Part shown: piece after piece, positions 46,920-61,247 of the stretch
How positions within the stretch are numbered: position 1 is the stretch's first letter
How the letters are laid out: every line of letters starts with the position of its first letter
From: Neodiprion pinetum
Lineage: Eukaryota > Arthropoda > Insecta > Hymenoptera > Diprionidae
NCBI RefSeq assembly: GCF_021155775.2
Contig: NC_060234.1
Coordinates: 3,162,001 to 3,226,000, forward strand
Length of the DNA stretch: 64,000 nt
Direction of reading: 5' to 3'
Program-made: the position numbers and the translations under genes
The notes under the pieces: generated by a model
What the model was told of the DNA's origin: nothing
What the model saw: only the letters and a program-made list of their open reading frames with translations
Databases searched by the model: none

Positions 46920-47520
46920 TTTGAGCTCCCCTCCGCACGGGGCTTCGCTGCTCCACGTTTGTCGGCTTTTTCGGAAGCCCCGCGTCTGGATCAGGGCAAT
47001 TCGAGGATGGGTTCGAAATCCGGTAACCAAAGTAGGCGGCGAACATGGCTAAGGTTGCGCGCTCTGATGACGAGTCGCAGCATCCCTGGACCGCGTCTCG
47101 GCGAAGTGTAACCCGTGCGATCGACCCGCGCAACCGAGTCGAGTCGAGTCGAGTCGAGTCGAGTCTTCGCCCCTCTCTGGCGACAGCAGGCGCTCCAGTT
47201 CATTCCCGTGTCCAAGTTCATCCCGAGAGCATCGGGCGCGGGTTTCGTAGTCGGTCCGCGTGCCCCGCGAGTTCTACGTCGGATTTCCGTGCGAAAAACG
47301 CGAATCGGAGAGTGGTGCGGTTTTTTATTCGACAGACTGATCAGCCTTGCTCCGAATCACGTCTCAAAGCTCGAGGAAAATAATTGATCAGACGGCGGTT
47401 CAGAAATTGGTGAAAAAATCGTAGTGACAACCAATGTTCGAGTGTCGTTATCTTCATCCCTCACTTCGTCATCTTACGGACGAAGGATAGACGAGTTGAC
47501 GGGATTTTGGACTCCAGGTG
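46920..47520 (+). promoter_or_regulatory. CpG-rich patch, possible promoter or 5' non-coding exon
   Basis: The base composition shifts sharply to G/C with many CpG, unlike the flanking AT-rich DNA. A CAG|GTGCTA junction near 47516-47521 could act as a donor. No recognisable protein is encoded. Weak evidence. Confidence 0.25.
47136..47165. repeat. (GAGTC)6 pentanucleotide repeat
   Basis: Six perfect GAGTC units in a CpG-rich stretch. The open frames crossing it are products of the repeat. Confidence 0.95.
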
Positions 47521-50500
47521 CTACTTTACGATGTGGTTGCGGAGCCAAGAGTGCAGCGGGTCAATTGGTAATCGTTTAGTTTGATTCGATGTGCTGCGCT
47601 TTAACGCGTCACGGCGACTCTGAGGTGATCGCTCAAAATGCAAAACGCGGTTTTATGCTTCCGCGACGAAACTTGAGAACGTCGAAACAAACATGAGACG
47701 GCTGTTTCGAGCCAGAGTTATCGCCCCGTTTACCAACATCGTGGATCGAGCTTTCGGTCACGAAATTTCGGCAACCGGTGTAAGACGAAGCTTCTTCGTC
47801 AATTGAATAGGGAAAACTGAGGATTGAGGAGTGAGAAGTTACAACAGTTGTCAAAAGCGAAGCGAAAATTCTAGGATAAATATTTCACAGTGTGCGAATT
47901 CTGACCTCGTGAGAAAATCTTTGGTAACATGAGAAACTATCAAGAGCTTGCGAGATAACCGTTTCGCTATAGAAATATGATCCAGCTCAAGCTGTAGATG
48001 CTGGAAACATATTTTGAACTGAAATTTTCCAAGTTGTTAAAGAAAAACACGATAGCGGAATTTTCATCGAAGAAGGAAAAACGGATTTATAACAAAATAT
48101 TTTAACCAATGAATAGTGAGTGTAAAATAAGGGTGATAATGATCAACAGCTGGAGTGATGAGAGGTTAAATGAATGATTCATTAGCTTATCGTTGTCAAG
48201 TGTGCTAAATAAAATTAAAGGAAATAAAGTAGAACGAATAAATAAATGAATTTAAAAAACAGGGGAAAATTAGTGGGAAATAAAGTGAGTAAAAAATATA
48301 CTTTGTGGTAATGACAAAGATGCTTAGTATAATATGCCAAGCTTTATCCAGCGGGAGATGACAGATTAAACGGTAAGTATTATGCATTGCCTTATTATTA
48401 TAATAAACAGCTTTATTAATAATCTCGGAACCGTGTTTCGTACAATTTATTACGATAAATTTATCTCTCCGTTGCTGGACGGTTCAGCGTTTAATACTTG
48501 CAGCACCGAGCGAATCGTACGATGTCATAAAAAAAAAAAAAAAAGTTACGGAAAACGGCATAAAAAACGGGGAAGAAAATTGTTGAAAACCGTTTCGAAC
48601 CACTGCGGCTGCAATTACACGCGGCTATACAGAAGTCGAGATTAACGGACTTGAAACGACTCGATGACAATGCCCCATAATTATTTGCAACGACGGCGGT
48701 GTTTCACCGAATCCGCGGATCTTCTGTCTAATTGACTGGATGACCGATTATCCCCTCTTCCTGCCGACTCGAACCTCTGATGACTTATTACCCGGATCTT
48801 CCGCTCCCGGCGAAATCAGAGCTGCGATATATCGGGGAAGGCTCAGCTTTCGCTTATTCCGTGCACTCGGTTTTGTAAATAACGTTAAAAAAAATATTTG
48901 CTTCAATAGCGATCCCCGGAAGGTATTCGTAATATAATCTATACTGCTCATTTCCTTCAAGTGAGACGCAATTTAATCTCATATTTTTAGATTTTTTTCG
49001 AACAATAAATAAATCGTATTCTGATGTTGTAAAAGAAAATTAAAACGAATGTTTTATACAATGAAATTGGTTTTTTTTTTTTTTTTTTGTTTTTATTCAC
49101 CGACGACCAGACTTTTGGGATTGAAAGAAAGTAATCATTGAATAACTGAACGGTTGAAAGAAACACACGATCTGATTACCAACCCCTCCGCCGTTGGATG
49201 TAAATCAAATTTCACGTGGATAAATGCGTACAGAATACAAGGTAATTAATATCCGCTAGTTTGCCGGGTTATCTCAGCGCCGATTCCCGTTTATCAAACC
49301 CGAATTCAGAGCTCGGAGTAAAGTGATACAATTAGGAGCGAACGCTTGCGATAAAAAGTATTAAGCTAGTGTGGTGGAGAATCCGTGCGATGCACAGAAA
49401 TTGCCACGCACGCGTCTAAAACCTTGGCTGCAATAACGGCCAGAAAAACGGAAGAAAAAGGAATGAATAAATTTTAAACGCCAATAATAATATTAACAAT
49501 AATAATAATAAATAGCGCCAATCACCCGCAATGGCACATGGATGAAAACTCTACGGAAAAACCAAAAAAGTTAAGGGAAACGGCACCCCTCCACTTTGCG
49601 GTGAAAGAGAGAAGAAACTTCGATGCCGGAGGATCACCGGTGGCAAAAAATGCAGCCAGCTTTTTGCCGCTACCGTAACCGATGAGTCAAGAATGGCGGA
49701 AAGCGGGAGCGGCTGAACCGCGGCGGATTGAAAGGCCCGCCTCTTTCGCAATATTTTGCGCATCCCGACGTTCGCCGAAATCGAAACCTGTACCAGCAGC
49801 ACATTTTCGATCTTCGGTCACTATTACCGCGGTATTGAGTCGACGTATTCTTTTTCTCTATTCCCTGGTCCTTCTACTTGTTTCACTTTTTCTTCGTCTT
49901 CTTCTGCGGTATCGTGTTGTTTTTGATTTTTTTTTTTTTTCATTCCTTTTCAAATACAAACAGCGAGCCGAAATAATAAGCTCGCTTTCTCAGCTGCCTC
50001 GGTGTATATAAATACGACTATTTTGTTTCGGTGTACTTTCTTGTGCCCCAGAGGTTTGGAACCCAACCCCGTATATTCATCCCCGGCATTGTGAGAATCG
50101 AGATTTAATTCCCTGCTCTTGGGGAGATGAGGGGTCGAAAGAGTGGGGTGAGGGGTGGGAAGGATTCATTGAGGGGAACGCGTGGCGAGACACGCAAACG
50201 AGAGATTTTAAACCGAGACGTGACCGTTTCTTAATTTTCAAATCGTCGAGTTTCCACGCCCCCTCGAGGCTTTTATTGCTTGGGGGTGGATGGAGGGGGT
50301 GAAGAGGGTTGCGTAAAACATGGACATTTCATTCGGCCCGGTATTAAAATTATGCGAAATGAAAAACGACGTTTCAAAATTAATTATTCAACATTCAGAG
50401 CTTTGACAAAGCTTACCAACGTCTTCTACACGCGGTGTGAAGATGAATTCTACCCTCGCAAACGGATTCCGTAATTATTGCGCCTACAAACCTGACTCGC

Positions 50501-53363
50501 CCGCCAACGACCCAAAAGTCACTTTCAGATTCGGGAAACGACAAATTTCTTCGGTCTCTGTTCCCTTCTACATTTCCATTTTTCACGGATGTTTGTCAAA
50601 AAATTAAGAGGTATCTCGATATAAATGGAAAAACAAACCGTGTTCAAGCTCAGCGAGAATTTTTCGAAGTCGAAATTATTCAGCGATCAGCCTTTCCTTA
50701 GAATCATATTTTACCTCTCTAAAAATCTACTCAGTTGCCATGATACTGAGTCGTTCACACCAATTCATTTTTCGATCCAAAGAAATTAATGATTACGTGT
50801 GCGAACATAAAATTGCTGAGAACATGTACGCCGTGTATTTAAAAAATATAGCAATGGATTGGTTAAATCACTCGTGGATACGTGAAAGTTTTTTCTTTTT
50901 TTTCTCGTTTCGTATAAAACCTGCACCTGATTAATTCGCAACGGGAATGTGCCAAACGGAGCATTTCAAGCGATGTCGTGAGGCAGGCAACAACACGCTG
51001 ATTAATAGTTGTTGAATGAAACTTGGGTGATTTTTGACATCCGCGGAGAGCCGTAAGTGCCCAGAGTATGGCAGGAGATGAGGAGGGCGATCGAGCACCG
51101 GGGGAGCAATTACCAGGTAGCGGCAAAAGCAAAGCCCCGTGGAACAGAGTGGCCACCCCGTCCCTCTCGTTAATTCTTGCCCCTCGTTGTACAGTGCAGT
51201 AATTATAACGTCGGAATGTCGTTTGATGTTGAAAGTACAGTAACTACCCGGCGTCGGCGGAAAGAAACAATGGCCCATCAGCAACGAGGTACGGAGAGTC
51301 GTGGAAGGTGAAAAGGTTGGATGAAGAGTGGAAGGAAATAAGGGGACCGTTGGGGGTTGGCCCGGATTCGAAAAACGAACATCATTTGTCTATCGAGACT
51401 AATATAAGCCAAATTTTCCCCAGCAGACTACAAAATGAGAATTTGTTCGCGCCGACTCGATTCCTTCATCGACTCGCATACCCTTTTTTCTCACCTCGAT
51501 CCCTTACCCCTAGCACAAGTCCTCTCCAAGGAGGGTAGAAATGCTTACCCCAATTACACCCAGCGTTCGAACAAATCTCGTTTTCCGGCCCACCTCACCT
51601 CTCTTCGACGCCACCCTCGATCCTCATCCACACGTGCCAAACTTTCTAAGGACTCGCAGAAAAGTTTAACTTTGGTGTAAATCTCTAGTCGAAAGAGTAA
51701 GACAGAGAGAGAGAGAGAGATTCAGCCGATAGTAGATGGATTTCTCACTCGGGATTCTGAATCATCACCGGAATTCCCAAATCACGGTATTACCAAATCG
51801 TGCGAGGTTAAAATCAAACAGAAGTTTGAAAAGCGATGTTAAAAGTTGACGGGATTTAAAGGTGTCTTTTTAAAGAACCCAAAAACACCGCTGAACATAA
51901 ACTGTGTGACTTATTTTCTTGAATAATTGTTAAATTTTGAGACTTTGATTGCACAGTTGAACAGATAGATCAGCAAAAGACTTTTTATTTCCAGTGTGTA
52001 TATGGTCATAGTATAATAATATTGTTCGTTATACTTATGAGACCTCAAAAGACGAATTCCTGATCACTAAGATTGCAATGGACTCCCTGACTCCCTCTTC
52101 GTTGATTCGAACCGGCGAATGGCAGGGAACGAAGTTGCCTGAAGTAACATCAAGCCACTCGGGGCAGTGAGTAGGCCGGTAGAATTATCCGGCATTGCAG
52201 GTCGGGAGAAGCTGTAAGACGGAAGTACCGTAGCTAGTTGGTGAGATTCTGTTGAACCTCAGCGCACCGCTCGAGGTTAATCGGTCAAAGATGGTCGGTC
52301 AGGTTGCATTTGATCAAAACTTGCGATACCCCGAGTAATCGGTGAGCAGAACGAGCGGCTAATCTGAACTCTGGAACGGCCTGGAGCCGCGGTGAAATCT
52401 CGGGACGATGGTCAGTTTGCCGAAGTGAATGACGGGTATCCGTATAGCCGGAAATACGCCCGGGGTGTTCAGAATTTTGTTGGAAAGTTTCACCGCGTCA
52501 TTGGAACTCCGGGGGATGAGAGTTGGAACGGAATGAGAAGGCTTGGGGGTTGCGATTAAGATGCAAATGCGAGTAGGGTTATCTAAATTTCTTGGTCTTG
52601 GAAAAACAAGGAGGCCCAACGTCTCGAGGAGGGAAGCACAAGGCTGTGATAATATATACATACATATACAGAGGGAACAAGGATAGCCTGCAGGCGAGAA
52701 TCCTCGAGATGGAAAATTATTTTGGCAACATTACTTCTGACAGTCTGCGCAGGGTAAATGAACGTCTGAACCGTCGCGGTGGGGAGAATTACCACGTGAA
52801 ATGGCCAAAGGGAAAAGCAGAGTGGGAGGGAGGACGGGACGCGCTGTCAAATAAGTTGAAAGCTTTATTAAAATGAAACGGTGCGCGAAAGGTCTCTCCG
52901 AAGAAGAAGAAGAGAGGAGACGACGACGAAAAAAGAGACTGAGAGCTGAAGGGAACTCGAAGCATCGCTAGCCTGGAACTCGGTCGGCGAAGCAAGGCTC
53001 CGGACTGAGATATCCGATGACGACGTGACTGTGACAAGCGTGAAAAACAAAAGCTACTGCTACCGCAGTGGCAATCGCATTCCTCGAGAAATGCAATAGC
53101 CATTATTAAGGTCAGGCCACCCGTGAATGCAGTTACTCTAAATGACTCTCCTCTCTCAACGACTCCGTTTCACTGCCGACGGTCGCTTGTGACTTCTTCA
53201 GCTTCGTGCTGTCTTTTCACCGTGGAGTGCAACGGTAGGAATTAGTCGTCGGCGTGGGATTCCTGGTTCGTTGATTAGGGACGGGTAGCCAACAAGTTCA
53301 AGACTGGAACACTTACTTATGTGGATTCGTGAGTGTCCTGATTCATCGGTACCACATCCGCGA

Positions 53364-53619
53364 TGTGTGTTAAAAAAATAACAAGAATTTTGTAATTATG
53401 CGTGTTGCATTAGTCTGGTTCGCGCAATTTTTTCATTGTTATGTTGGTAAGCTTGTCTGAAAAGTTGCTGTACTGTGTTAGCCGTATTGGATATTTAGTC
53501 TTTTGTCAGCTGTCAAAAAGGTTACATCTGTTTTGATAAAATCGACGATTTCGAAAATGAATCAGAGAATTAATGCAACACGCAAAATTACAAAATTCTC
53601 CTAATTTTTTGAACACACT
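53364..53619. mobile_element. 256-bp MITE with about 49-bp inverted ends
   Basis: The arms 53364-53412 and 53571-53619 pair with few mismatches. Both contain AGAATTTTGTAATT followed by TGCGTGTTGCATTA when read inward from each end. There is no ORF. It lies in gene-free DNA. Confidence 0.85.
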
Positions 53620-56600
53620 TCACATTTCGTATTGTAGTGAAAAATTCATCTTGTTTGATACTTTAAAGTTCGATAGAGACTGTTAGAGTTCCCGATCGAA
53701 TTCTCTCTTCTAACAATAAGCAATCGAACTTGTTCTGACCGTTTTACTAGTTTTTTTTTTGGTTTTTTAAACAAAGACAACTAATGAACAGCTTGTGACT
53801 TTCAACTCGGTTTTATAACGTCGGTTGAAAGATATGCCTGCGGGATAACAGGTCGAGAAATCTCAATGTGGTTTTCATGTAGCCGCGGATAAAATGGGCA
53901 ACGAACCGTCGAGGTGGTTCGCCATTCTGAATATGGTTGTAACCGCATTTTAAGCAACAAGTATGCATCGTACCGTTTATACTCTGCCAGCCTCATTGTG
54001 GCCACAATGTGCTCGTTAGACTGGCCGACATTCTAACCTGCGGAGATTACGCAATAGCCATTATAGAACAACCGTTATACCAAGGTCCGTGTTCTCGATT
54101 ACTTTTTCATATGGTTTTTTTTTTCAATTTTCTCTCTACCCATAAACCTCAGGCCAATGATCACTATCTGTACCCATTTCTTGAATGTACGTTAGAGGAA
54201 TTTTACATGTTTCAGTGCCTTTCGGGGGACTTTATTGTATTCTCGATGATGTGAGCGATTCTGAGCATTGTTTGAAAGAGAGTGAGAGTTGTAAAAGACA
54301 GAGAGAGAGAGAAACAGAGACAAGTGGAACATTCTTGAATCTAACGACCTTCGGGGGCACTTAACCGTTCCTGGAAATATACCCATTCAAGAGTCTGGCG
54401 ATGAGACGCATTCGGGAAGTTTTGACGTGGAGAAGAAAACGTCGAAAAAGAGAGAGAAAGAGAGAGAGAGAGGAAGAGAAGAACCGGCAAACTCCTTCTA
54501 TAAATCACGCTCCATGTATGGGTGGAAAAAAGGACGTGCAAAGAGGAAAAAAAAAGAACAAACCCAAGAGAAAACATCCGTTCATCCCTCTCACCATCTA
54601 CCAAATTTGGACTGCCGTCTACTCGCCATTCTCTTCGAGGACGGAAAACATTTGGAAAATATTTCATCCTAGGGTCTAAAGACATTCTCGCTTTCTCCGT
54701 TTGTATTATGCAGAAAAAGGTGAATTCATTCTTCATCTTTTATAGGGTAAACGGGCAGTGAGAGCAGACCGAAGAATCTGGGTAAAATATCTCGTTCGAC
54801 GATGGATCGAGACACGGTATTAATCACACGCCCAATTGTTTGTTGATCGCGCTTTCGCAACGTTTCGAATAAATTATATTTATATACGTCTGTTTTCCTT
54901 CCCCCGGGGTGTGTTGATCCATCCGAGAAACGAGACACGGCGAGACGCGCGTTTCCATGGCTACGATTCTCGCCCGCGAGAATGTCTCTCTCGATTCCAA
55001 CCGAAATTCAATCCCCCAGCCAATGGTAAGCGACCTTCGAGAGTACCTCTCGGACCTCTAATTTCGAACGCCTTATAGAATATCACCCTGTTTCTAATTC
55101 CCATCCCGGCGACTGGTAAGGGTGGGGAACGAAAACCGGAAGCGAGATCGGACCGCGGCACGTGCCACAATGAAGCTTCCGGTACCGAGACACGCCGTTG
55201 ACAATGCCGTGTTCAAGAGGGAACTCGTTTCCCACAGGAAGACCCGGCGGCACCGTGTCTTTTGAACTTTCGACCTTGCGGACATTTTATACCCACAGCT
55301 CACGCGTCGTTAATTATTAGAATCACGTCGACTTGATAACCCCGTTGCGGTTGAAAGACGCGGCCGCTGTCGAGATCCCTGTGTTATTTCAGGGATGAAC
55401 GTATACAATGGTTGAAAATTTAGGGGGTGGGGGTGGTTCACCGGCTCTTATTACGCGGAAATATCAGCCCCTGATCTTCAGCGGTTCATTCGACACAACG
55501 GAAATGAAACTGAGCGTGAAGATTATTCATTCGTCGTGTTTGTCTGTCACGTGGATATCCGGTACGGAAATCATTCCTTCTATAATAGTTCACGAGATGC
55601 TTTGATGACGAACCGGCTTTTCAAGGATATCGTTGCTTATTATTTTGCGAGGAAGCAAAATTTCAACATCAACGGAATCACCTGAGGACTTTTAATGAGC
55701 TTTAGTTATTTACTTCGATATAAAGTGGCTACAACTTCGCCAATCCGATAATTAATAAAGTGTCTTTGTACCGACTAATCATTATACAACGATGAACGAA
55801 GCCGGGAGAATCAGCCTTTGAGATTATGTACAAGAATCTGGTAACTGTGACGAAACATCTGAAAGCTAAGTTAAATTTCAATAGATAACTTGAAACCTTG
55901 GATGCTATATCTTTTCGCACAAATTTCTAGGCAATTATTCTTGGCCCAAAATCCTTCGCTTTCTGTGAAACGTGTGAATTTGTTAAAAAAAAACAAAAAC
56001 GAAAAAAAGCTATGCAAGATGACTTGCACAATTCTATGGGATAGACTGAAGAAACATTTGCCGAAAGAAATGTACAAATTTGTAGTTATGAAAAGGATAG
56101 ACATTTTCTTTTTTTTATAATTCTGTCTTTTTATAAATAAGTACAAAGTTCTCTAAAGAAACAATTCCGATCTAAAATGAAAACTGCGAAAAATGATTGT
56201 GCTTTTTCCCCAGATTCAAGCTGATCCAGAATTCTACCGATCAGTGATTTTGTTTCTGGAACCTGCTGGACCAGCAATCGAAGTTTCGGCGCAGCTTAAA
56301 TAGACTTGCTCATTTCTCTGTCGCGTGGTTCGCTCGAAATTGCGAGTTCGCTCAAAGTTCGTCACTAGAATGGATGTCAAAGGGCGAAGAGCGATCGCCG
56401 TTTACGAGTGAAGTTTGCATCGCAGCTGACATTTATAGTCACGTGGAGAAATGCAAGCCTGAAGCCTGACTGCAATAGTTTAGTTTCAAATACGAACATC
56501 TCTGGTTGAATCTCATTAAATATAAATTGGATCCTTATTTTCAATAACAACAACAACAACGAGCGCGGAAACTTCTCATCGGTTAATCATCCGAGCACCA

Positions 56601-57685
56601 GCCAAGGCTATTTACGCTTAACTTAAATTCGTTTCAAGAAGCATCCTGGTTAATTAAGCAGAGAAAATTCGCAAACAACAAGATGGAGCATTAATAATCA
56701 AAGACAAATACGAGGGATAAACAACGGCTTAATAAATCGATATCATAACGTCAGGTAATGAAAATTCGCTTCATTTAACGAATCGATTCACTAATACATT
56801 TTTCACTCTCTTTTAAACCGGCTCCGAGACATTTTTTTTCCTCTCGGCCCGGACTTGAATTACATCAAGATAATCAATTCTGAATAAAATAATAATACTG
56901 GTCTCCTTGGCATTGCTTCGGAGATGCAGAGACGAGACCTGAATTTGAGTTACATCTGTTCTCGAGATCGCTCGCAAATAATTTACCGATAATTGGTGAC
57001 AGCGGTGGGACGCAAAATGCGGATATGTGATATCTGTGCGAAATGGTAGATTCGTGGATTTAAACTAGCGTTAAAAAGCGGAGATTCAAGTTTTTCAAAG
57101 ACGCGATAGCCGCGCGCAGTGACTAAAGTTAAGTGAAAAACTCTGCGAGTGGCGTTTTGCCAGATGTGGAAATGGAATATGAGGTAGAATTTCAATTCAG
57201 TTAGTGCCAGGCGTAATCAACCTCGGCAATAACTTTCACTTACACCAGAGGATGAATATAAATTCCGGCAAAATTCTTTACGCAAGAGACGCGACGAGGG
57301 CGAGGATGTTCGTAAATAGAAAGTCTGCGTTACGTGATAACAGTCGGTGAATTTTCCTCGCCTCTCTCCCGTCATCTCACTCTCGCTTTTGTCTTGATGA
57401 AAAGTTGGTCGCGAAAAAAAAAAAAACAAAAAAACACTAGCGATCGCAAAAAACGAGAGTTTTGTCACTCGCAGCGTCGACGTTTCATTAACGTAAATTC
57501 GCGCAAACTTTTGACGAAACTTCTTGTCAATAATATTTATTCAAAGGACTTGAACCCCGTCCGATTACACAAACCGACACAATTTTTATTTTCTAAAATG
57601 TTGTTGACTATTTTTTTACTAATTCGGTAACACTCATTACGAATTCATTATTCATTTTATCGTATCGCATGAGGTTTTTAATAAA

Positions 57686-58040
57686 ATCAATATATCTGAA
57701 TCAGAAGCTTGGCCTGCGTTCAAAAATTTTGTGCATAATTTTTTGGTCGATCGCAAACATCCATATTATAAAAACATGCTGGCAACGTTATTTGGTGAAT
57801 ATAAAAAATTAGAATCTGATATGAGTATAAAGCACCACTTCTTAGATTCGCATCTGGATTATTTTGCCGAAAATCTTGATAATTTTATTGAAGGACAAGG
57901 AGAACGATTCCATCAAGATGTTAAAACTATGGAAACAAGATAGAAAGGTAGATGGAATGTAAATACGATGACTGATTACTGTTGGTTATTATTAAAACGT
58001 GATATCGTAGATGAAGTCCATAAAAAGTCACCCCCAAGCG
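57686..58040 (+). pseudogene. Transposon-derived ORF remnant with a nonsense codon
   Basis: The open reading includes SEAWPAFKNFVHNFLVDR, then HHFLDSHLDYFAENLDNF and GQGERFHQDVKTMETR. TAG at 57941-57943 interrupts it, and the same frame resumes KGRWN then MTDYCWLLLKRD. This order (SHLD-F-ENL, GERFHQD, ME-R-Y-GRW, DYCW-L-RD) is one I recognise as recurring in many arthropod repeat-derived hypothetical proteins. The stop sits where a Tyr is expected. The function of the parent protein is not known to me. Confidence 0.65.
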
Positions 58041-61000
58041 TAATTGTATGGAAAAACGCAAAAGATATCAGTGAGAAAAATCGTAACGTAACAATTGTAA
58101 TTGATATTATCATTGTAAGTGTTTGGATAAATATATTTTCAACTGAATAAATTGATTTCATTTTCAAAAAATACACAATGAACGTTTCTTTTTTTCTATT
58201 GTTTTGTATAAAAATCAGATGTTACGGAAAGAAAATCCGGACGTTTCTGACCTCACGACTCGTGAAATAAAGGATAATAGCCATTAGAATGAGAAAAACG
58301 TTAAAAAAATTCTTCACATTTAGGCCCGTGTTGTCGGCTGTCGATGTAATCTTTTTCTCACAGGCCCTGTCGAGTTTGGCGTCATTTTTTTTTTCTCCCC
58401 CCGCACCTTGACGTTCGGTAAACCTCGTTAATCGAATGCACCGCACACGTCAAAAGCAGCCTTCGTTAATTAAACCTCCTTCGACGGTCTGGCATAAATT
58501 TTCCCGCTATTTTTCGGCCTGCTTTTAACGGCTAAACCAGTGATTTCGGACACCCTGGCTGCTCGAAAGCTGCGGTTAAGCTTTTCGCTCGGCGTCACTT
58601 TGGCACCGACGTTCGCTTTCGCTGGGATAATTATAGTTAAGTGGTTAATGGAAATCCTCGGCTACACGAGCCGGCTTCGGACCGAACGAGACTGGCTGGT
58701 GGTCTTTTAAAAAGCCTTTGCAAACAATTTTTAGGCATCCTCGAAAAGCAAAGAGCAGCTTTAGCCTGGTTTCGTTTTTTCGAATCATATCGGGTTTGAA
58801 ATCACGTTCACGTTCAATTCGGAAACTGCATTATTTAAAATTTTTTGGTCAACCAGGAAACTTGAAAAAACTACTTTAGATGACTTGATTCCTCGTGAGA
58901 GGAAGCAAACCACCGTATTGGTTCTGTTATAACTGAATATTTAAAACGAACTAAATTATTTCGTACACACGAATCGTACGTTACGGTTTAAAAAATTCGT
59001 TGTCTATTTTTTAATTGCGGTTTTGGTTTGTTCTTAAGGAAAGATTCGCCTACCAAGATAGTTACCAACATTTACGGTAGAAAAGTTGGGTTTGCTACTT
59101 TACGTTTTACGTCTCGAAGCTCTTTCCGGTAGAAGAGAAGAAAACTCCGGGCAACTCTCGAGACTGAAAAGTTCTCGAATCTGTGGTTTGCGGGTTGGTG
59201 AAGGGATATACTTTCGTTTTCTTTTATTTTTCCGACAGTTTTTCCATTCCAGCATTCCGTAGCCAGCGATGAATAAACTTGGTAAATGTATAGGTACCTA
59301 CATCCAAGGGTTCATCCTCTGCGATCTGAAAGAATAATAAAAGTATCCGCAAAAGCTTTTGTCGAAAGATCAGAGGCCTCAAAAGAGTCCTCGAAATCAC
59401 GCTGTACACACACACCGGGTTCCCACTTCGGTCCCTTTTCGTCCTCCTAATGATATGAAAGGGGGTATTTTCCCCTTTCATTCTTTCAAAGGACCCATAC
59501 AATCGTCCGATCCCAGGACCCTTGTTACCCCCTCCACCCGACACTTTGACTCGAGAATTTCGTCCACTTTTCAATTTCCAGATACGTGAGGACTGCCGTG
59601 CCCGATCACAAAGCTGTCGTCGATGTATAAGAACAGAAGCCGTAAAAGCGAAGAATAAGAGAGGGGAGGGGAAGAAAACAAGTCGGAAGAAAGGGCGGAA
59701 ATTGATGAAACCCTTTCCATGAAAGGCGAAGGTTTTTGATAACAGCGATTTAGATTACGGCTTCATCGTGTTCGCGTTTGTTTATTCATCGTCTTCTATG
59801 TCTTCTGTCATTTTTTTTTTTCTTTTTTGTTTCAACTATTGTGTTTAGATTCACGGTGCTCGGGCGTTAAAGGAGGAGGGGGTGGAATTTTTTTTTTTAT
59901 TTTCAACGAAAACGAAAAGTTAAAACAATTTGAGTTCAAGAACGAAGCCTGAGTGAGTGCAGAAAGCAGAGTGCATGATCAGAGTTCGTGGATTAGAAGG
60001 CGATAGTCAGGTCGAGTGAAATGGAGACTCTGTTAGATAAGAGAGAGGAAGAATGACTCGTGACTGTGAAGAGAGACTCGGCCAAACTCAAATTGCTTCG
60101 AGTGTTTTCATTTTCTTTGGGAAAAAACAAAAAAAAATAAAACTCCTCAAAACAGGTATGATTTTAGACCATCCAGGCTGTACCCCCCACCCCCTTCAAG
60201 CTCGCACACAATTGCCGCAATCTCATAACCAATGACAAAAAACGGGGTTTAACTAGCTCACCTAGTCCCGGGTCAAGGGAATATCGAGTATGGGAGGGAG
60301 TTGGGAGAGGAAAAAGCTCTTTGCCGCAGCAGCCTCGGTAGGAGAAGAAGTATCGATTGTATCGGGGCACGTGCGTCGCGGCCGCAGCGTCGAGTGCGGA
60401 ATAATCGGTCTATATACCTAACAATAAGTTTCGTACGTGATGCGCAGCGTAGCCACCGTGAACCCATCGCCCTAGGATTCCTTAGGAAATAGCGAATTCC
60501 AGGCCCGGGTGTTTTCTTTTTTACGCGGTTGCTTCTCCGAGGCTCGAAGACTCGCGAGCTTCAAAATCTCGCGTAAAACAAGCCGCGTATTACATTGCGA
60601 GAATTTTGTCGAGTCCGGGCTCGATCGGTTTAGCCGTCCACCAAGCCCCCAATTTTCCTCGCTTATTCACTGTGCCCGATGACGGGCATTCACGCAGCCG
60701 TAATCAGATAGAGTTTAGTGGCCGATAAAGGACTCGGGTGAAAACCACGCCACCGTTAACCGTCAAAAACGATTATTGACCCCGGTGCATTGAGCACGCT
60801 CAGGGCGGCTTTCCACGCGGAACAATTCAACTCTGCGCGTGACAGCGTCATGGGACATCATTACGGAGGAACAAAAGTCCATTTTTGTTACATCGTGAAA
60901 TAACTGTGACGCTTAATTGGCTTGTGGGACACTCGTTTAATGATCAGTGAAAAATCTTACAAACTGTTCGTGTATTTAGCAGATTTCGACGTGAAACCAC

Positions 61001-61247
61001 TTTTCAATACGTATGGAAATAAAGCAGCTTTCGACGTTCCGACACCAAAAATCAGCAGGATATTACTAGTTATAATAGAAATCAATGAATTTTCAAAATG
61101 TTTGCACAAGTTTTTTCTGCAGAGTTGATTCTACCGTTTTAAATTCAATAAATTAGCAAATATGCTCCAGGTGATTTGAAAATAATTCCCTAATTTTTAC
61201 AGATTTTTATCTCAACTCTGACCCGTGTCCCATAAAGGGTAAATTCC

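Noticed and set aside
47014..47027. GGTTCGAAATCC, resembling a tRNA B box
   Set aside because: No pairing T-stem, acceptor stem or A box around it.
47045..47383. Overlapping 90- and 112-codon frames
   Set aside because: Both read through (GAGTC)6 and CpG-rich DNA, where open frames are frequent; no recognisable protein.
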